The notes: generated by a model from the sequence alone, not told the origin. Positions 49,972 to 58,661 are shown, counted from the first letter of the stretch. The stretch: 64,000 bases of DNA from CAIYRG01 sp964446945 (GCA_964446945.1 CAYUQO010000001.1:1-64000), one strand, 5' to 3'. Translations and numbers: made by a program.

Positions 49972-50847
49972 ATGAAACTGCACGTGTTTGCCGCCGCGAC
50001 GTTGTGTTGTTGCGCGCTGCCGGCTTCGGCCCAGACAATTCCGGACTTTTCCGGCTTGTGGGCGCATCCCAATGTCGGAATTGAAACGCCGGTTTCGGGC
50101 CCCAGTCCGGTGCATCACAAGGGCGGCGCTGTTGGTTCGGCTCTGCTGGTTGGCGACGACAGCAATCCAATTCTGAAGCCCGCGACCGCGGCCACCATTC
50201 GCCGCAACAGTCAGATTTCGCTTTCGGGTCTCGCGTTTCCGGATCCCGACAATCAGTGCATGTCGCAGCCGGTGCCCTATATTTTCTGGAATTTCGAAAT
50301 CGAGCTGCTTCAGCAGCCGGACAAAGTCACCATTCTCTACAATCACGACCATGATTTCCGCGAAGTGCGTCTGAACCAGACCCATCCGGCGAACATCGTG
50401 CCGTCGTGGCATGGCGATTCGGTCGGCCATTACGAAGGCGATACGCTGGTCGTCGATACAATCGGGATCAAAACGGGTCCGTGGAGCTCGCTCGACCGCT
50501 TTGGAACTCCGTATACGAATGCTCTGCATGTGACCGAGCGCTACCGGTTTCTGTCTTACGAAGAGGCGAAGGCGGCGCAGGCGCGCGGCGAAAAGGAATG
50601 GGGCCATGTCGGCGCCTATGACGATGATCCCAATTATCGCGGTCGTGGCATGCAGCTCGAATTCAAAGTCGATGATCCGGGCGTGTTCACCATGCCTTAC
50701 AGCGCGACCGTCACCTACCTGCCGTCGATCAACAAGGAATGGGAAGAGCGCGTCTGCGCCGAAAACACCGAGCATTACTACACGCTGACGAAATATTACT
50801 CCGACAAGAGCGCGCATATACCGACAGCAGATAAACCGGACTTCTGA
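49972..50847 (+). CDS. exported protein of an unnamed family, copy B
   Basis: 291 residues, paralogue of the gene at 43700-44593: signal peptide (LHVFAAATLCCCALPASAQ), IPDFSGLWAHPNVGIETPVSGP, a Cys in DNQCMSQPVPYIFW, then HPANIVPSWHGDSVGHYEGDTLVVDTIG and a C-terminus ending HIPTADKPDF. The HYEGDT core is nearly identical in both copies. Followed after 11 bases by the exported cyclase-family gene, so probably co-transcribed with it. Confidence 0.65.
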   Translation: MKLHVFAAATLCCCALPASAQTIPDFSGLWAHPNVGIETPVSGPSPVHHKGGAVGSALLVGDDSNPILKPATAATIRRNSQISLSGLAFPDPDNQCMSQPVPYIFWNFEIELLQQPDKVTILYNHDHDFREVRLNQTHPANIVPSWHGDSVGHYEGDTLVVDTIGIKTGPWSSLDRFGTPYTNALHVTERYRFLSYEEAKAAQARGEKEWGHVGAYDDDPNYRGRGMQLEFKVDDPGVFTMPYSATVTYLPSINKEWEERVCAENTEHYYTLTKYYSDKSAHIPTADKPDF

Positions 50848-50858
50848 GGGGGAATCCC

Positions 50859-51893
50859 ATGCGAAACCGACTGACCGCGGCTGCGCTGTGCACCGCAGTT
50901 GCATTGGCGGCAGCGAGTGCCGTTGTGATTCATTTTCCCGGTCATGCCGCCGCGGCGGTATCGCCCGCGCCGCCACCGGACACGCAGGCGCTGCGCGCGC
51001 AATACGAACGTTGGCGCACGGAGTTCAAAACCTGGGGCAAATGGGCGCCGGTCGCGCAGGAATCCGCCGGCACGACGAGTCTGATCACGCCGGAAAAAGT
51101 CGCTTCCGCGATGAAACTGGTGAAAAGCGGGGTTGTGATTTCCCTTGCCCATGCGGAACCGCAAACGGTCGCGGCGGATGTCAATGAAGCCGGCATTTTC
51201 CACCGGGTCACCAACACCATCACCGATGGTGGCACGACCGACAATTACTCGGTCAGCTATCACGGCCAGACGGTGGCCCATATCGACACGTGGTGCCACT
51301 TTTTCGAAAATGGCCTGATGTATAACGGCGTACCGGTCGCGGGAAATCTCAATCGCGAAAGCGGCTGCATCAAGGGCAATATCATGACCTGGCGCAAGGG
51401 CATCACGACCCGCGCCGTGCTCTACGACATTCCGCAGCTCAAGGGTGTGGACTGGATCGATCCGAACACGCCGATCACGCGCGCCGATCTGGAGGCGTGG
51501 GAGCGTAAGTCCGGCGTGAAAATCGGGCCGGGCGACATCCCGCTGCTCTATACCGGCCGCTGGAAGCGGCGTGCGGCGCTCGGCCCGTGGACCGGCCAGG
51601 TCGCGGGTTATTATCCCGACACAATCCCGTGGATGCATGACCGCTTGCCGGCATTCATCGGGCACGATTTCAACATCGACTGGAATCCGCGCCCGGGCTG
51701 GGAGGGGATGCGCAACCCGATCCATGTCGCGGTGCTGAACTGGATGGGAATCAATATTGTCGAATGTCTCGATCTCGAAGATCTGGTGGCCACCGCGCGG
51801 CGGCTGAACCGGTACGAATTCGCGATCACATTTGCACCGCTGCCGGTGGAAGGTGGCACCGGCTCTCCCGTCAACCCGCTGGTCTACTTCTAG
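50859..51893 (+). CDS. exported cyclase-family (kynurenine formamidase-like) protein
   Basis: 344 residues. Signal-like N-terminus (LTAAALCTAVALAAASAVVI) and the cyclase/formamidase metal motif HIDTWCHFF (HxDxxxH), with a second part WRKGITTRAVLYDIPQLKGVDWI and FIGHDFNIDW. Members hydrolyse or cyclise amide and ester bonds using a zinc or manganese centre. Being exported, it may act on a compound taken from outside. Downstream partner of copy B. Confidence 0.75.
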   Translation: MRNRLTAAALCTAVALAAASAVVIHFPGHAAAAVSPAPPPDTQALRAQYERWRTEFKTWGKWAPVAQESAGTTSLITPEKVASAMKLVKSGVVISLAHAEPQTVAADVNEAGIFHRVTNTITDGGTTDNYSVSYHGQTVAHIDTWCHFFENGLMYNGVPVAGNLNRESGCIKGNIMTWRKGITTRAVLYDIPQLKGVDWIDPNTPITRADLEAWERKSGVKIGPGDIPLLYTGRWKRRAALGPWTGQVAGYYPDTIPWMHDRLPAFIGHDFNIDWNPRPGWEGMRNPIHVAVLNWMGINIVECLDLEDLVATARRLNRYEFAITFAPLPVEGGTGSPVNPLVYF

Positions 51894-51949
51894 GTTTCCC
51901 GGCCCTCGGGCAAATCGACGGCCTACATCCTTTTGGTGAGCAGTGAGGG

Positions 51950-51969
51950 AGCACCCGGTTCGGGGTGCT
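51950..51969. terminator. short terminator-like hairpin between convergent genes
   Basis: AGCACCC (51950-51956) pairs with GGGTGCT (51963-51969) between the cyclase gene and the convergent molybdopterin gene. Seven-base stem, no strong T run. Confidence 0.4.
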
Positions 51970-52739
51970 TAAATCCCGCCATACCATGTGGCGGCGCTGT
52001 TGCCGCCGCGTGTACCGCCGAACTTGTCCATGCTGTCGACCAGCACGAGTTTCTGCAGATATTTGACGTTCTTGTAGCCCAGTTGCCGCGCCAGCTTGAG
52101 GCGCGCCGGCGCGCCATGGTCGGCCGGCAGAGCGTCGCCATTCATGGCATAGGCGATCAGCGTCTGCGGATGGGTGGCTTCCGCCATGTCGACACTGTCC
52201 CAGAACAGCCGCACGATTCCGGTATGCTCCTGCGGATTGGGGAAGGGCACGAACATGACAAAGCGGGCCTCAGGTTTGACCCCGACCTGATCCAGAATGT
52301 GCGACAGCGGGACACCGGTCCATTCGGCGATGAAGGACCAGCCCTGCTCGCAGGCCTGCAGGATGATGTGGCTCTGCGACGGCATGCGTTTGAGATCGTC
52401 CATCGAGAATGATGCAGGCCGGCTCACCAGCCCCTCGACCCTCAGGCTCCAATCCTTGAACCCGTTGGCCAGCATCGAGCGATACCCGGCATCCTTCGGT
52501 GCAGGGCCGTTGGTTGGATGGACTTTGGAAATGTGATCGCGGGTGAATTCGCGCGCCAGAGGCTGACCGGAGGACAGCAGCCGTTGCACCGAATAGGTAA
52601 AGGATTCGCCGAGCCCCTCGATGCTATGACCATCGGGTGCGAGCAGCCCGTAGCGGCTGCCGAGCGCACCAGCGCCCACTCCTGCCGCACCGACAACGCC
52701 GGCTGTTATCAGGCCGCGCCGTGTCAGTTGTTTGCCCAT
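51969..52739 (-). CDS. Tat-exported sulfite-oxidase-fold molybdopterin enzyme
   Basis: 256 residues. Twin-arginine leader (TRRGLITAGVVGAAGVGAGALG), then a single sulfite-oxidase-type Mo-cofactor domain: WSLRVEGLVSRPASFSMDDLKRMP, the ligand Cys in ILQACEQGWSFIAEWTGVPLS, PADHGAPARLKLARQLGYKNVKYL. No C-terminal dimerisation domain. Similar to MsrP/YedY-type proteins but without an adjacent MsrQ gene. Supplied with molybdenum, presumably, by the mod genes 2.2 kb away. Confidence 0.85.
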   Translation of the reverse strand: MGKQLTRRGLITAGVVGAAGVGAGALGSRYGLLAPDGHSIEGLGESFTYSVQRLLSSGQPLAREFTRDHISKVHPTNGPAPKDAGYRSMLANGFKDWSLRVEGLVSRPASFSMDDLKRMPSQSHIILQACEQGWSFIAEWTGVPLSHILDQVGVKPEARFVMFVPFPNPQEHTGIVRLFWDSVDMAEATHPQTLIAYAMNGDALPADHGAPARLKLARQLGYKNVKYLQKLVLVDSMDKFGGTRGGNSAATWYGGI

Positions 52740-52894
52740 CGCCTCACCGCTTTCGCAAACTCCGCCGGATTATGCGTTCGGCTCATCGGGTGCTCAAGCC
52801 TGCAATGTGGTTTCGTGCCCGTCAAAGCGGCAAATTCCGCTGAATTGGACAATAAAATGCTATGATCGCGGCAACTGCTGTTCGGGAGGAAGGG

Positions 52895-53923
52895 ATGCGC
52901 GGCATCACACGAAGGAACATGCTGGCCTGCGGGGCAGCGGCGGGCTTGGCGGCCACGTGGCCGCAGAGGCCCGTGTCGGCGCAAACCGCCCGAATCATCG
53001 ATTTCCACCACCATTTCAATCCGCCATTTCTGGTCCAGGCCTCGGAAGGCAATCGCGTCGGCGCCGGAGACGCCAATGGGCTGAACTGGGAATTGTCTTA
53101 TTCGCTGGAGGACATGGACAAAGGCGGCATTTCCAAATCCGTGTTGTCGCCGCCGACAGGATTTACCGAACGCACCGATCCGTCCCAGCGCAACGGCATG
53201 ATCCGCAAGGTGAACGACTATGGCGCCGAACTCGTGCGCGATCACCCGACGCGTTTTGTGCAACTGGTTTACATGCCGCTGCCCGATGTCGAGGCATCGC
53301 TGAAGGAAATCGAATATGGCTTCGACAGACTGAAAGTGGTCGGGGTCGGCTTCGCGACATCCTATGGCGAGAAATATGTCAGCGATCCGGCTTTCGCGCC
53401 GGTGTTCGAGGAGCTCAACCGCCGCGGCGCGATCGCCTACTTCCATCCGCTGGCGGGCGCCTGTTGCACACGGCTGATTCCGGGCATGCCGCTGGAAACC
53501 AATCTGGTCGAAATTCCCTATGACACCGCCCGCGCGGTGATCGGATTCCTGCTTTCCGGTGCATTCCGTCGCTATCCGGATGTGAAATTCGTGTTCTCAC
53601 ATTCGGGCGGCGCGGTGCCGATGTTTGCCGGACGATTCGACCGGCTGCTGCAGAAAACCGATCTGTCGAAAGTCGCGCCGGACGGCATCAATGCCGAATT
53701 CCGCAAGCTGTATTACGAAACCGCCAATGCGAACTCGCCGCCGACCATGGCGGCGCTGTTGAAATTCGCGCCCCTGAGCCAGGTGATGTTCGGCAGCGAT
53801 CATCCCTATGTGTCGGATACGGATAATCTCGCCGATCTCAGGAGCTGCGGGCTATCGCCGACGCAGATGAACGCGATTCTGTACCAGAATGCCGAACGCC
53901 TGATTCCTGCACTTAAAGGGTAA
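52895..53923 (+). CDS. exported ACMSD-like amidohydrolase
   Basis: 342 residues. Tat-type leader (GITRRNMLACGAAAGLAATW), then an amidohydrolase-2 barrel with IIDFHHHFNPPF (metal motif), AYFHPLAG, FVFSHSGGAVP and VMFGSDHPYVS. Closest in layout to aminocarboxymuconate-semialdehyde decarboxylase relatives. ATG at 52895 follows GGAGGAAGG; upstream in-frame Met codons lack a ribosome site. The stop lies 7 bases from the convergent kelch gene. Confidence 0.82.
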   Translation: MRGITRRNMLACGAAAGLAATWPQRPVSAQTARIIDFHHHFNPPFLVQASEGNRVGAGDANGLNWELSYSLEDMDKGGISKSVLSPPTGFTERTDPSQRNGMIRKVNDYGAELVRDHPTRFVQLVYMPLPDVEASLKEIEYGFDRLKVVGVGFATSYGEKYVSDPAFAPVFEELNRRGAIAYFHPLAGACCTRLIPGMPLETNLVEIPYDTARAVIGFLLSGAFRRYPDVKFVFSHSGGAVPMFAGRFDRLLQKTDLSKVAPDGINAEFRKLYYETANANSPPTMAALLKFAPLSQVMFGSDHPYVSDTDNLADLRSCGLSPTQMNAILYQNAERLIPALKG

Positions 53924-53930
53924 AGCGCGT

Positions 53931-54914
53931 CTACGGCAGCTTGAACGCGTAAACGGTCGTGTTCGGATGGTCTGATCCGCAGCCCTCACTGCCGCCGATG
54001 AAGTAGGCGGTATCGCCGACTGTCGCCGCGCCATGGGCATGCAGGCCGGTCGGCGCCTTGGCCAGTTCGCGCCACGTATCCGTCTTCAGATCGTAGCCTT
54101 CCATTTCGTCGAAGGTGATCCGCTTGGCCGCATCCTTGCATTCGCCGCCGTGATACAGGATCAGGCCATCATAATAAGTGAATGCGCCGCTGCTGCGCGG
54201 CGTCGGCATCGGCGCCAATGAACGCCACGAATCAGTTTTGGCGTCATACACATCATTCAGCCCGACATTATCGACGGTTGCGTTCAGCCGTCCGCCGAAT
54301 ACATGGATCTGGCCGTCAATCACCAGAATGCCGAGATGGTCGCGCGCGACCGGCAGCCGCGCGGCCATGGTCCACTGACTGGTTTTGGGATCGAACACGT
54401 AATGCGTCGGGACGGTCATGCCATCCGGCTTACGCCCGCCGATAACGTGGATTTTGCCGCCCAGCGCCGCGACGCCCACCGAACCCAATGGCTGGGGCAG
54501 CGGCGGCAGTGCGCGCCATGTGTTGTTGGCGATGTCATATTCGGCAAAAAGCGTAACCGGGTTTTTGTGGACATTCATGGTGAACCCGCCGGCGACATAG
54601 ATCTTGCCGTTCATCGCCGCGATGCCGGGATGCGAAGTGATTTGCGGGAGCGGAGCTAGATCGCGCCATTGCTTGGTCGCAGGATCGAACGCCTGGAAAT
54701 TCGCGGTGGCGTCGGCGCCCGGAACGGCTCCGCCCGCGACGTAGATTTTACCATCGACGGCAATGGCGGCGATTTCACCGCGATAGATCGTCATTGGCGC
54801 GGCTTTGGTCCAGGTGCCAATGGCGCCCGATTGGCCAAGAACCGGCACGGCAGAGAACGCTAGCGCCCCGCCGACGACAGCGCCTTTCACAACCGATGAA
54901 AACCGATACGCCAT
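53931..54914 (-). CDS. exported kelch-repeat protein
   Basis: 327 residues. Signal peptide (GAVVGGALAFSAVPVLGQ), then about six kelch blades each with a GG pair followed by Tyr/Trp: GKIYVAGGAVPGAD ... QWRDLAPLPQ, GKIYVAGGFTMNV, GKIHVIGGRKPDG, GQIHVFGGRLNA, TAYFIGGSEGCG. Forms a beta-propeller, probably for binding in the periplasm or at the cell surface. ATG at 54914 follows GGAGGG. Confidence 0.85.
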   Translation of the reverse strand: MAYRFSSVVKGAVVGGALAFSAVPVLGQSGAIGTWTKAAPMTIYRGEIAAIAVDGKIYVAGGAVPGADATANFQAFDPATKQWRDLAPLPQITSHPGIAAMNGKIYVAGGFTMNVHKNPVTLFAEYDIANNTWRALPPLPQPLGSVGVAALGGKIHVIGGRKPDGMTVPTHYVFDPKTSQWTMAARLPVARDHLGILVIDGQIHVFGGRLNATVDNVGLNDVYDAKTDSWRSLAPMPTPRSSGAFTYYDGLILYHGGECKDAAKRITFDEMEGYDLKTDTWRELAKAPTGLHAHGAATVGDTAYFIGGSEGCGSDHPNTTVYAFKLP

Positions 54915-54977
54915 TCCACCCTCCAAGCTGCCAGCCCCGGACATTTGTGTCAGCCTAGCACGCCACTTCGGCGGCGG

Positions 54978-56051
54978 TCATCCCTCCCTTCCGCCGACCG
55001 TGACCGATTTGATAACTGCATAGACCGGCAGTCCCGGGCTTAGACCAAGCCGCTGCAGCGAACGCCGCGTGATCCGCGCGACAAGGCGCGTGCCGGCGAG
55101 CTGCAACTGAACATCCGCATGCGGGCCGCTTTCGCGGATATTGGCAATTTGGGCCGGCAGGACATTATTCGCGCTGACCTCGTCCAGCCGCGACAGCGAC
55201 AGCATGACGTCTTCGGCATCGATTCGTATACGGATTTCACGGCCGGGACTTTGCGGCACGCGCGGCACGACCAGGACCTCGCCGCCGACGCCGATTTCCG
55301 ACAGGCCATGTGCTTCGTCGTGGCGCAGCACGGTTGCCGGCAGCACGGTTCCAGGAATGAGCTGCGTGCCGGTCAGGTCCAACCGCGAGGTGACGTCGAA
55401 GACCGGACCTTCCGCGACGACCCGGCCGTGGTTCAAAAGCACCATATGGTCGGCGAGGCGCGCAATCTCGTCGAGTGCATGGCTGACATAGAGCATCGGA
55501 ATGTGGGTCTCGCGCACGATCCTCTCGAAATAGGGCAGTATCTCCGCCTTGCGCGCGGCGTCGAGCGAAGCCAGAGGCTCGTCCAGAAGCAAAGCGCGCG
55601 GGCCCATCAGCAATGCGCGCCCCAGCGCCACACGCGATCGCTCGCCCCCCGACAGCGCCTGGGGTTTGCGCTTGAGCAGTTGCGAAAGGCCGAGAAGCTC
55701 CACGACTTCATCGGCAGTGTTGCGCGCAGGGCGGGATGCGGCACGCCGCCAGCCATAGAACAAATTGGACTCGACCGAGAGATGCGGAAACAGCCGCAAA
55801 TCCTGGAACATGACCCCGATGCGGCGTTCGCGCGGCGGTACGAAGATGCCGCTTTGGCTATCGAAAACCGTTTCGCCGGCAATCGTGATGCGTCCCTGAT
55901 CGGGACGAAGCAGTCCGGCAATGGCGGCGATGATGGTGGACTTGCCGGCGCCCGACGGCCCGAACAGCGCCGTCACGCGCGCGCCATGCAGGTCAAATTC
56001 CGCCTCCAGCGCAAAACCCGCGCGCCGGTGCTTCAGCGAGACGTCCTTCAT
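54978..56051 (-). CDS. modC: molybdate ABC transporter ATP-binding protein
   Basis: 357 residues. ABC ATPase with Walker A GPSGAGKST (31-39), signature LSGGERSRVALGRAL, Walker B ALLLDEPLASLD and switch His YVSHALDEI; a C-terminal Mop/TOBE domain (NNVLPAQIANIRESGPHADV ... LPVYAVIKSVTVG) binds molybdate and is typical for ModC. Drives molybdate uptake with ModB. Starts overlapping the modB stop by 4 bases. Confidence 0.93.
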   Translation of the reverse strand: MKDVSLKHRRAGFALEAEFDLHGARVTALFGPSGAGKSTIIAAIAGLLRPDQGRITIAGETVFDSQSGIFVPPRERRIGVMFQDLRLFPHLSVESNLFYGWRRAASRPARNTADEVVELLGLSQLLKRKPQALSGGERSRVALGRALLMGPRALLLDEPLASLDAARKAEILPYFERIVRETHIPMLYVSHALDEIARLADHMVLLNHGRVVAEGPVFDVTSRLDLTGTQLIPGTVLPATVLRHDEAHGLSEIGVGGEVLVVPRVPQSPGREIRIRIDAEDVMLSLSRLDEVSANNVLPAQIANIRESGPHADVQLQLAGTRLVARITRRSLQRLGLSPGLPVYAVIKSVTVGGREG

Positions 56052-56743
56052 CGTCCGATGGACGCGCGCGCGCGCCGCCCGGCGGTATCGGCGAGAACCA
56101 GCCCCAGGAGCGCCAGAACGATCGAAATGGCCGCCAGCCGTGCCGCGGCGGTCTCGCCGCCGGGACTCTGGATCGCGGTGTAGATCGCCAGCGGAATCGT
56201 CCGCGTTTCGCCGGGGATGTTGGAGACAAAGGTGATGATCGCGCCGAACTCACCGAGGCACGCGGCAAAGGCGGTGATCACGCCGGCGAGGATGCCGGGT
56301 GCGGCCAGCGGCAGATGCAGCGTGAACAGCCGGTCGAGCGCGCCGGCGCCGAGCGTGCCAGCGGCTTCCGACAGTCCGGCCTCCTGCGATTCCAGCGACA
56401 ACCGGATGGCGCGGACCTGGAACGGAAAGGTCAGGATCGCCGAGGCCAGCGCCGCGCCGGTCCAACTGAAGACGAAGCGGATGCCGAAATTCGCCAGCAG
56501 GAATGCGCCCAGCGGCGCCCGTGTCCCGAGCGAAATCAGCAGCAGGTAACCGAGCGCGACCGGGGGCAGCACCAGCGGCAGGTGGATAAGGCCGTCGACC
56601 AGCCATTTACCGGGAAAGCGGCAGCGCGCCAGTAACAGCGCGGCCGCAAAGGCAAATGGAAGATCAACCAGCACAGCCACCAGCGCCACGCGCAGGCTTA
56701 ACAGCAGCGCCTGCCATTCGGCCGCCGTGAGAATCCCACCCAT
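56048..56743 (-). CDS. modB: molybdate ABC transporter permease
   Basis: 231 residues with about five transmembrane helices and the cytoplasmic EAA loop (SEAAGTLGAGALDRLFTLHLPLAAPGILAG) characteristic of ModB. Forms the channel for molybdate. The gene order modB-modC is usual, but modA, the binding protein normally upstream, is absent here. No Shine-Dalgarno is obvious before the ATG at 56743. Confidence 0.92.
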   Translation of the reverse strand: MGGILTAAEWQALLLSLRVALVAVLVDLPFAFAAALLLARCRFPGKWLVDGLIHLPLVLPPVALGYLLLISLGTRAPLGAFLLANFGIRFVFSWTGAALASAILTFPFQVRAIRLSLESQEAGLSEAAGTLGAGALDRLFTLHLPLAAPGILAGVITAFAACLGEFGAIITFVSNIPGETRTIPLAIYTAIQSPGGETAAARLAAISIVLALLGLVLADTAGRRARASIGR

Positions 56744-57209
56744 GAGCGTTATTAAATCAGAATATCACGCAAAAACCCATGTCGTTCTGGTGCGAGTAGG
56801 CATTCGAAGGAATGGCAAGTTTAAAGTGTCAGAACGTTAGACGCTTGAAATTACGGGATGATTCAGACCCGCAAGTGTCAGACGAAGTGTCAGAAACGCG
56901 CAACCGCGCGGCAAGGGAAAGGCAGCGCGTAGATCGCATGCAAACGCGTTCACGCCGCGACAACGAGGGGATCACGGCGCACCCCCGTTACGATGCTTTG
57001 GACTGTTGCGGCTTCAGCTTGTCCGGGGCCTGTTCGGCTGCGAATGCGCACCGCGCGCAGAAATCACCTATATATGTAGGACTACACCTATCTCTGCATC
57101 TGGTCAAGCCCTAAAACAGTAAAGCCGCACGCGGAGCCGCGAAGAACTCTCTCGCCACCTTGCACAAGCGCCTGACGCACCTTACCTTCTGGCCATGCGC
57201 AACTTAACG
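56744..57209. other. non-coding stretch upstream of modB with three short repeats
   Basis: No convincing gene. A direct repeat AAGTGTCAGA occurs three times (56824-56833, 56873-56882, 56885-56894). Further on there is an AT-rich patch CCTATATATGTAGG followed by CACCTAT (about 57068-57089). The absence of modA from its usual place makes this a possible deletion scar. Confidence 0.5.
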
Positions 57210-57223
57210 AAAGGAGGTGATCC
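57210..57223 (+). promoter_or_regulatory. extended Shine-Dalgarno, full 14-base anti-SD match
   Basis: AAAGGAGGTGATCC is complementary to the extended 3' end of alphaproteobacterial 16S rRNA, much longer than an ordinary ribosome site, and sits right before a GTG start codon. Confidence 0.7.
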
Positions 57224-57224
57224 A

Positions 57225-57290
57225 GTGTCTCATTGTCTTCATCTGCGGTCAGACGTCTGGATGCCTGCCTATGCCGGGATTCGTGCATAG
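57225..57290 (+). CDS. candidate 21-residue small ORF
   Basis: GTG start one base after the extended Shine-Dalgarno, then 20 more codons (VSHCLHLRSDVWMPAYAGIRA) to TAG. The part encoding DVWMPAYAG matches a nucleotide stretch that I recall as a common dispersed repeat in bacteria, so conservation of the peptide is uncertain. May be a leader or a small-RNA marker rather than a functional protein. Downstream lies a strong terminator. Confidence 0.35.
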   Translation: MSHCLHLRSDVWMPAYAGIRA

Positions 57291-57329
57291 CTGACATTCT
57301 CGCGGGTCTTGACTCGCAGTTTGGCAATG

Positions 57330-57365
57330 GAAGGGCGCCGGGTCACCGGCGCCCTTCGTGTTTTC
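57330..57365 (+). terminator. rho-independent terminator
   Basis: GAAGGGCGCCGG (57330-57341) and CCGGCGCCCTTC (57346-57357) pair perfectly over a 4-base loop, followed by GTGTTTTC. Ends a short transcript starting near 57.1-57.2 kb and could also act on the convergent cfa gene. Confidence 0.8.
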
Positions 57366-57386
57366 ACGGAACGCAATTGGCCGTTG

Positions 57387-58562
57387 TCACTCCGGCGCCT
57401 GGATGATCATGCGGTAGCAATCGAGGCTGCGGCTGAGAAATTCATATGCCGCGCCCCACAGATACAGTCGGAATCGGCGATAATTGAAATCGCCGAATTT
57501 CTGCACGACGAATTCCCGGTTCGCATCGAAATTCTTCGCCCATTGCTGGAACGTCAGGAAATAGCTGATCCGGTCATTCTGGATTTCCATCACTTCCAGT
57601 TTTGTGCGCGCGAGTTTGTCGAGGAAATCATGCAGCACGAGGAAGGAATGATTTCCGCCATAAATATATTTCACCATGAATGATGACAGCTCGAATTTCT
57701 TGATGCAGGCGCTGCCGTCGAGAAAGATCTTGCCGCCCGGCTTGATCAGTTTTTCGAATTTCGTCAGCACCGCCAGATAATCGGGCAGGTGCTCGATCAC
57801 CCCCATGATGACGATGCAATCGAATTTGCGGCCCGGCGCATATTCCAGAAGATCGCAGATCTGGATATCCCAGTCATAGCCGAGCTTTTTCGCGCGTGAA
57901 TCGAGATATTGCTTCGACACCTCCGAAATCGTGATGCCGGTGCATTTGACGCCGCGCTTTGACGCATATTCAAACCAGGCGCCCCAACCCGGTCCGATTT
58001 CCAGCAGCTCATCGCCGGCTTTCAGCCCGCACTTCTCGAAAGCGTAATCGAATTTGCGCAAAGTCGCGGTTTCAAGCGTCTCCGATGGATCGAGATAGAC
58101 GCCCTGGGTGTAACAGGGGGTCGCCGGATCGAGGAGACTGAGGAAAAATTCCGGATCAATGTCGTAATGCGCGGTGATGGCTTGTTTATTGGTATGCACC
58201 TGCCCGAACAGCAGCGGCTGCAGAAAACGCCACACCGTGGTGATTGGATGCACGTCCTTCATCGAGCCGCGCAGCTCGAACGGGCTCAGCATGTCGCCTT
58301 CGAGGTCGATGTCGCCGTTCACATAAGCGTCGCCAAACCGGCCCTCATCCATGCTCGCGACGGCCTTCACGGCATTGGCGTTCTTCAGCACGATGGAAAA
58401 GCGCGCAGGACCGGGTCCGAAGGGCTGTACCGAGCCATCGGGCAGGGTGACCGCAAAGGAGACCGGAGAATTCTCGAACTGCCGCGCGAAACTGCCGAGC
58501 ACGGCGCGCGTGAAGCGGCTCGATGTTGTTGCCGGAATTTGTGCTGCTTCGGCTTGACTCAT
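57387..58562 (-). CDS. cfa: cyclopropane-fatty-acyl-phospholipid synthase
   Basis: 391 residues. SAM-dependent enzyme adding a methylene across the double bond of membrane lipid acyl chains. Seen: HYDIDPEFFLSLLDPATPCYTQGVYLDP, the SAM site LLEIGPGWGAWFEYAS, GITISEVSKQYLDSRAKKLG, FDCIVIMGVIEHLPD and the C-terminal helix region. ATG at 58562. Confidence 0.92.
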   Translation of the reverse strand: MSQAEAAQIPATTSSRFTRAVLGSFARQFENSPVSFAVTLPDGSVQPFGPGPARFSIVLKNANAVKAVASMDEGRFGDAYVNGDIDLEGDMLSPFELRGSMKDVHPITTVWRFLQPLLFGQVHTNKQAITAHYDIDPEFFLSLLDPATPCYTQGVYLDPSETLETATLRKFDYAFEKCGLKAGDELLEIGPGWGAWFEYASKRGVKCTGITISEVSKQYLDSRAKKLGYDWDIQICDLLEYAPGRKFDCIVIMGVIEHLPDYLAVLTKFEKLIKPGGKIFLDGSACIKKFELSSFMVKYIYGGNHSFLVLHDFLDKLARTKLEVMEIQNDRISYFLTFQQWAKNFDANREFVVQKFGDFNYRRFRLYLWGAAYEFLSRSLDCYRMIIQAPE

Positions 58563-58612
58563 GGTCCCCTCGACGCATCTTTCACTAGCTTCGCGTATGC
58601 CGCTCCCCCACC

Positions 58613-58661
58613 CGCAAATTCGCTGAACCGCGAATTTGCGTGCCTCCCCTCAAGGGGGAGG
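58613..58661. repeat. paired palindromes, CCTCCCC type
   Basis: GCAAATTCGC..GCGAATTTGC (58614-58639, loop TGAACC) is followed by CCTCCCC..GGGGAGG (58643-58661). The second palindrome belongs to the same family as the one after the GST gene. Confidence 0.6.

Noticed and set aside
56744..56775. Possible ModE-type operator before modB
   Set aside because: CGTTAT and ATATCACG face each other, but the arms match the ModE consensus poorly and the symmetry is weak.
56812..57114. 100-codon plus-strand frame upstream of modB
   Set aside because: Composition is not protein-like, there is no ribosome site and it contains the three short repeats. Treated as non-coding.
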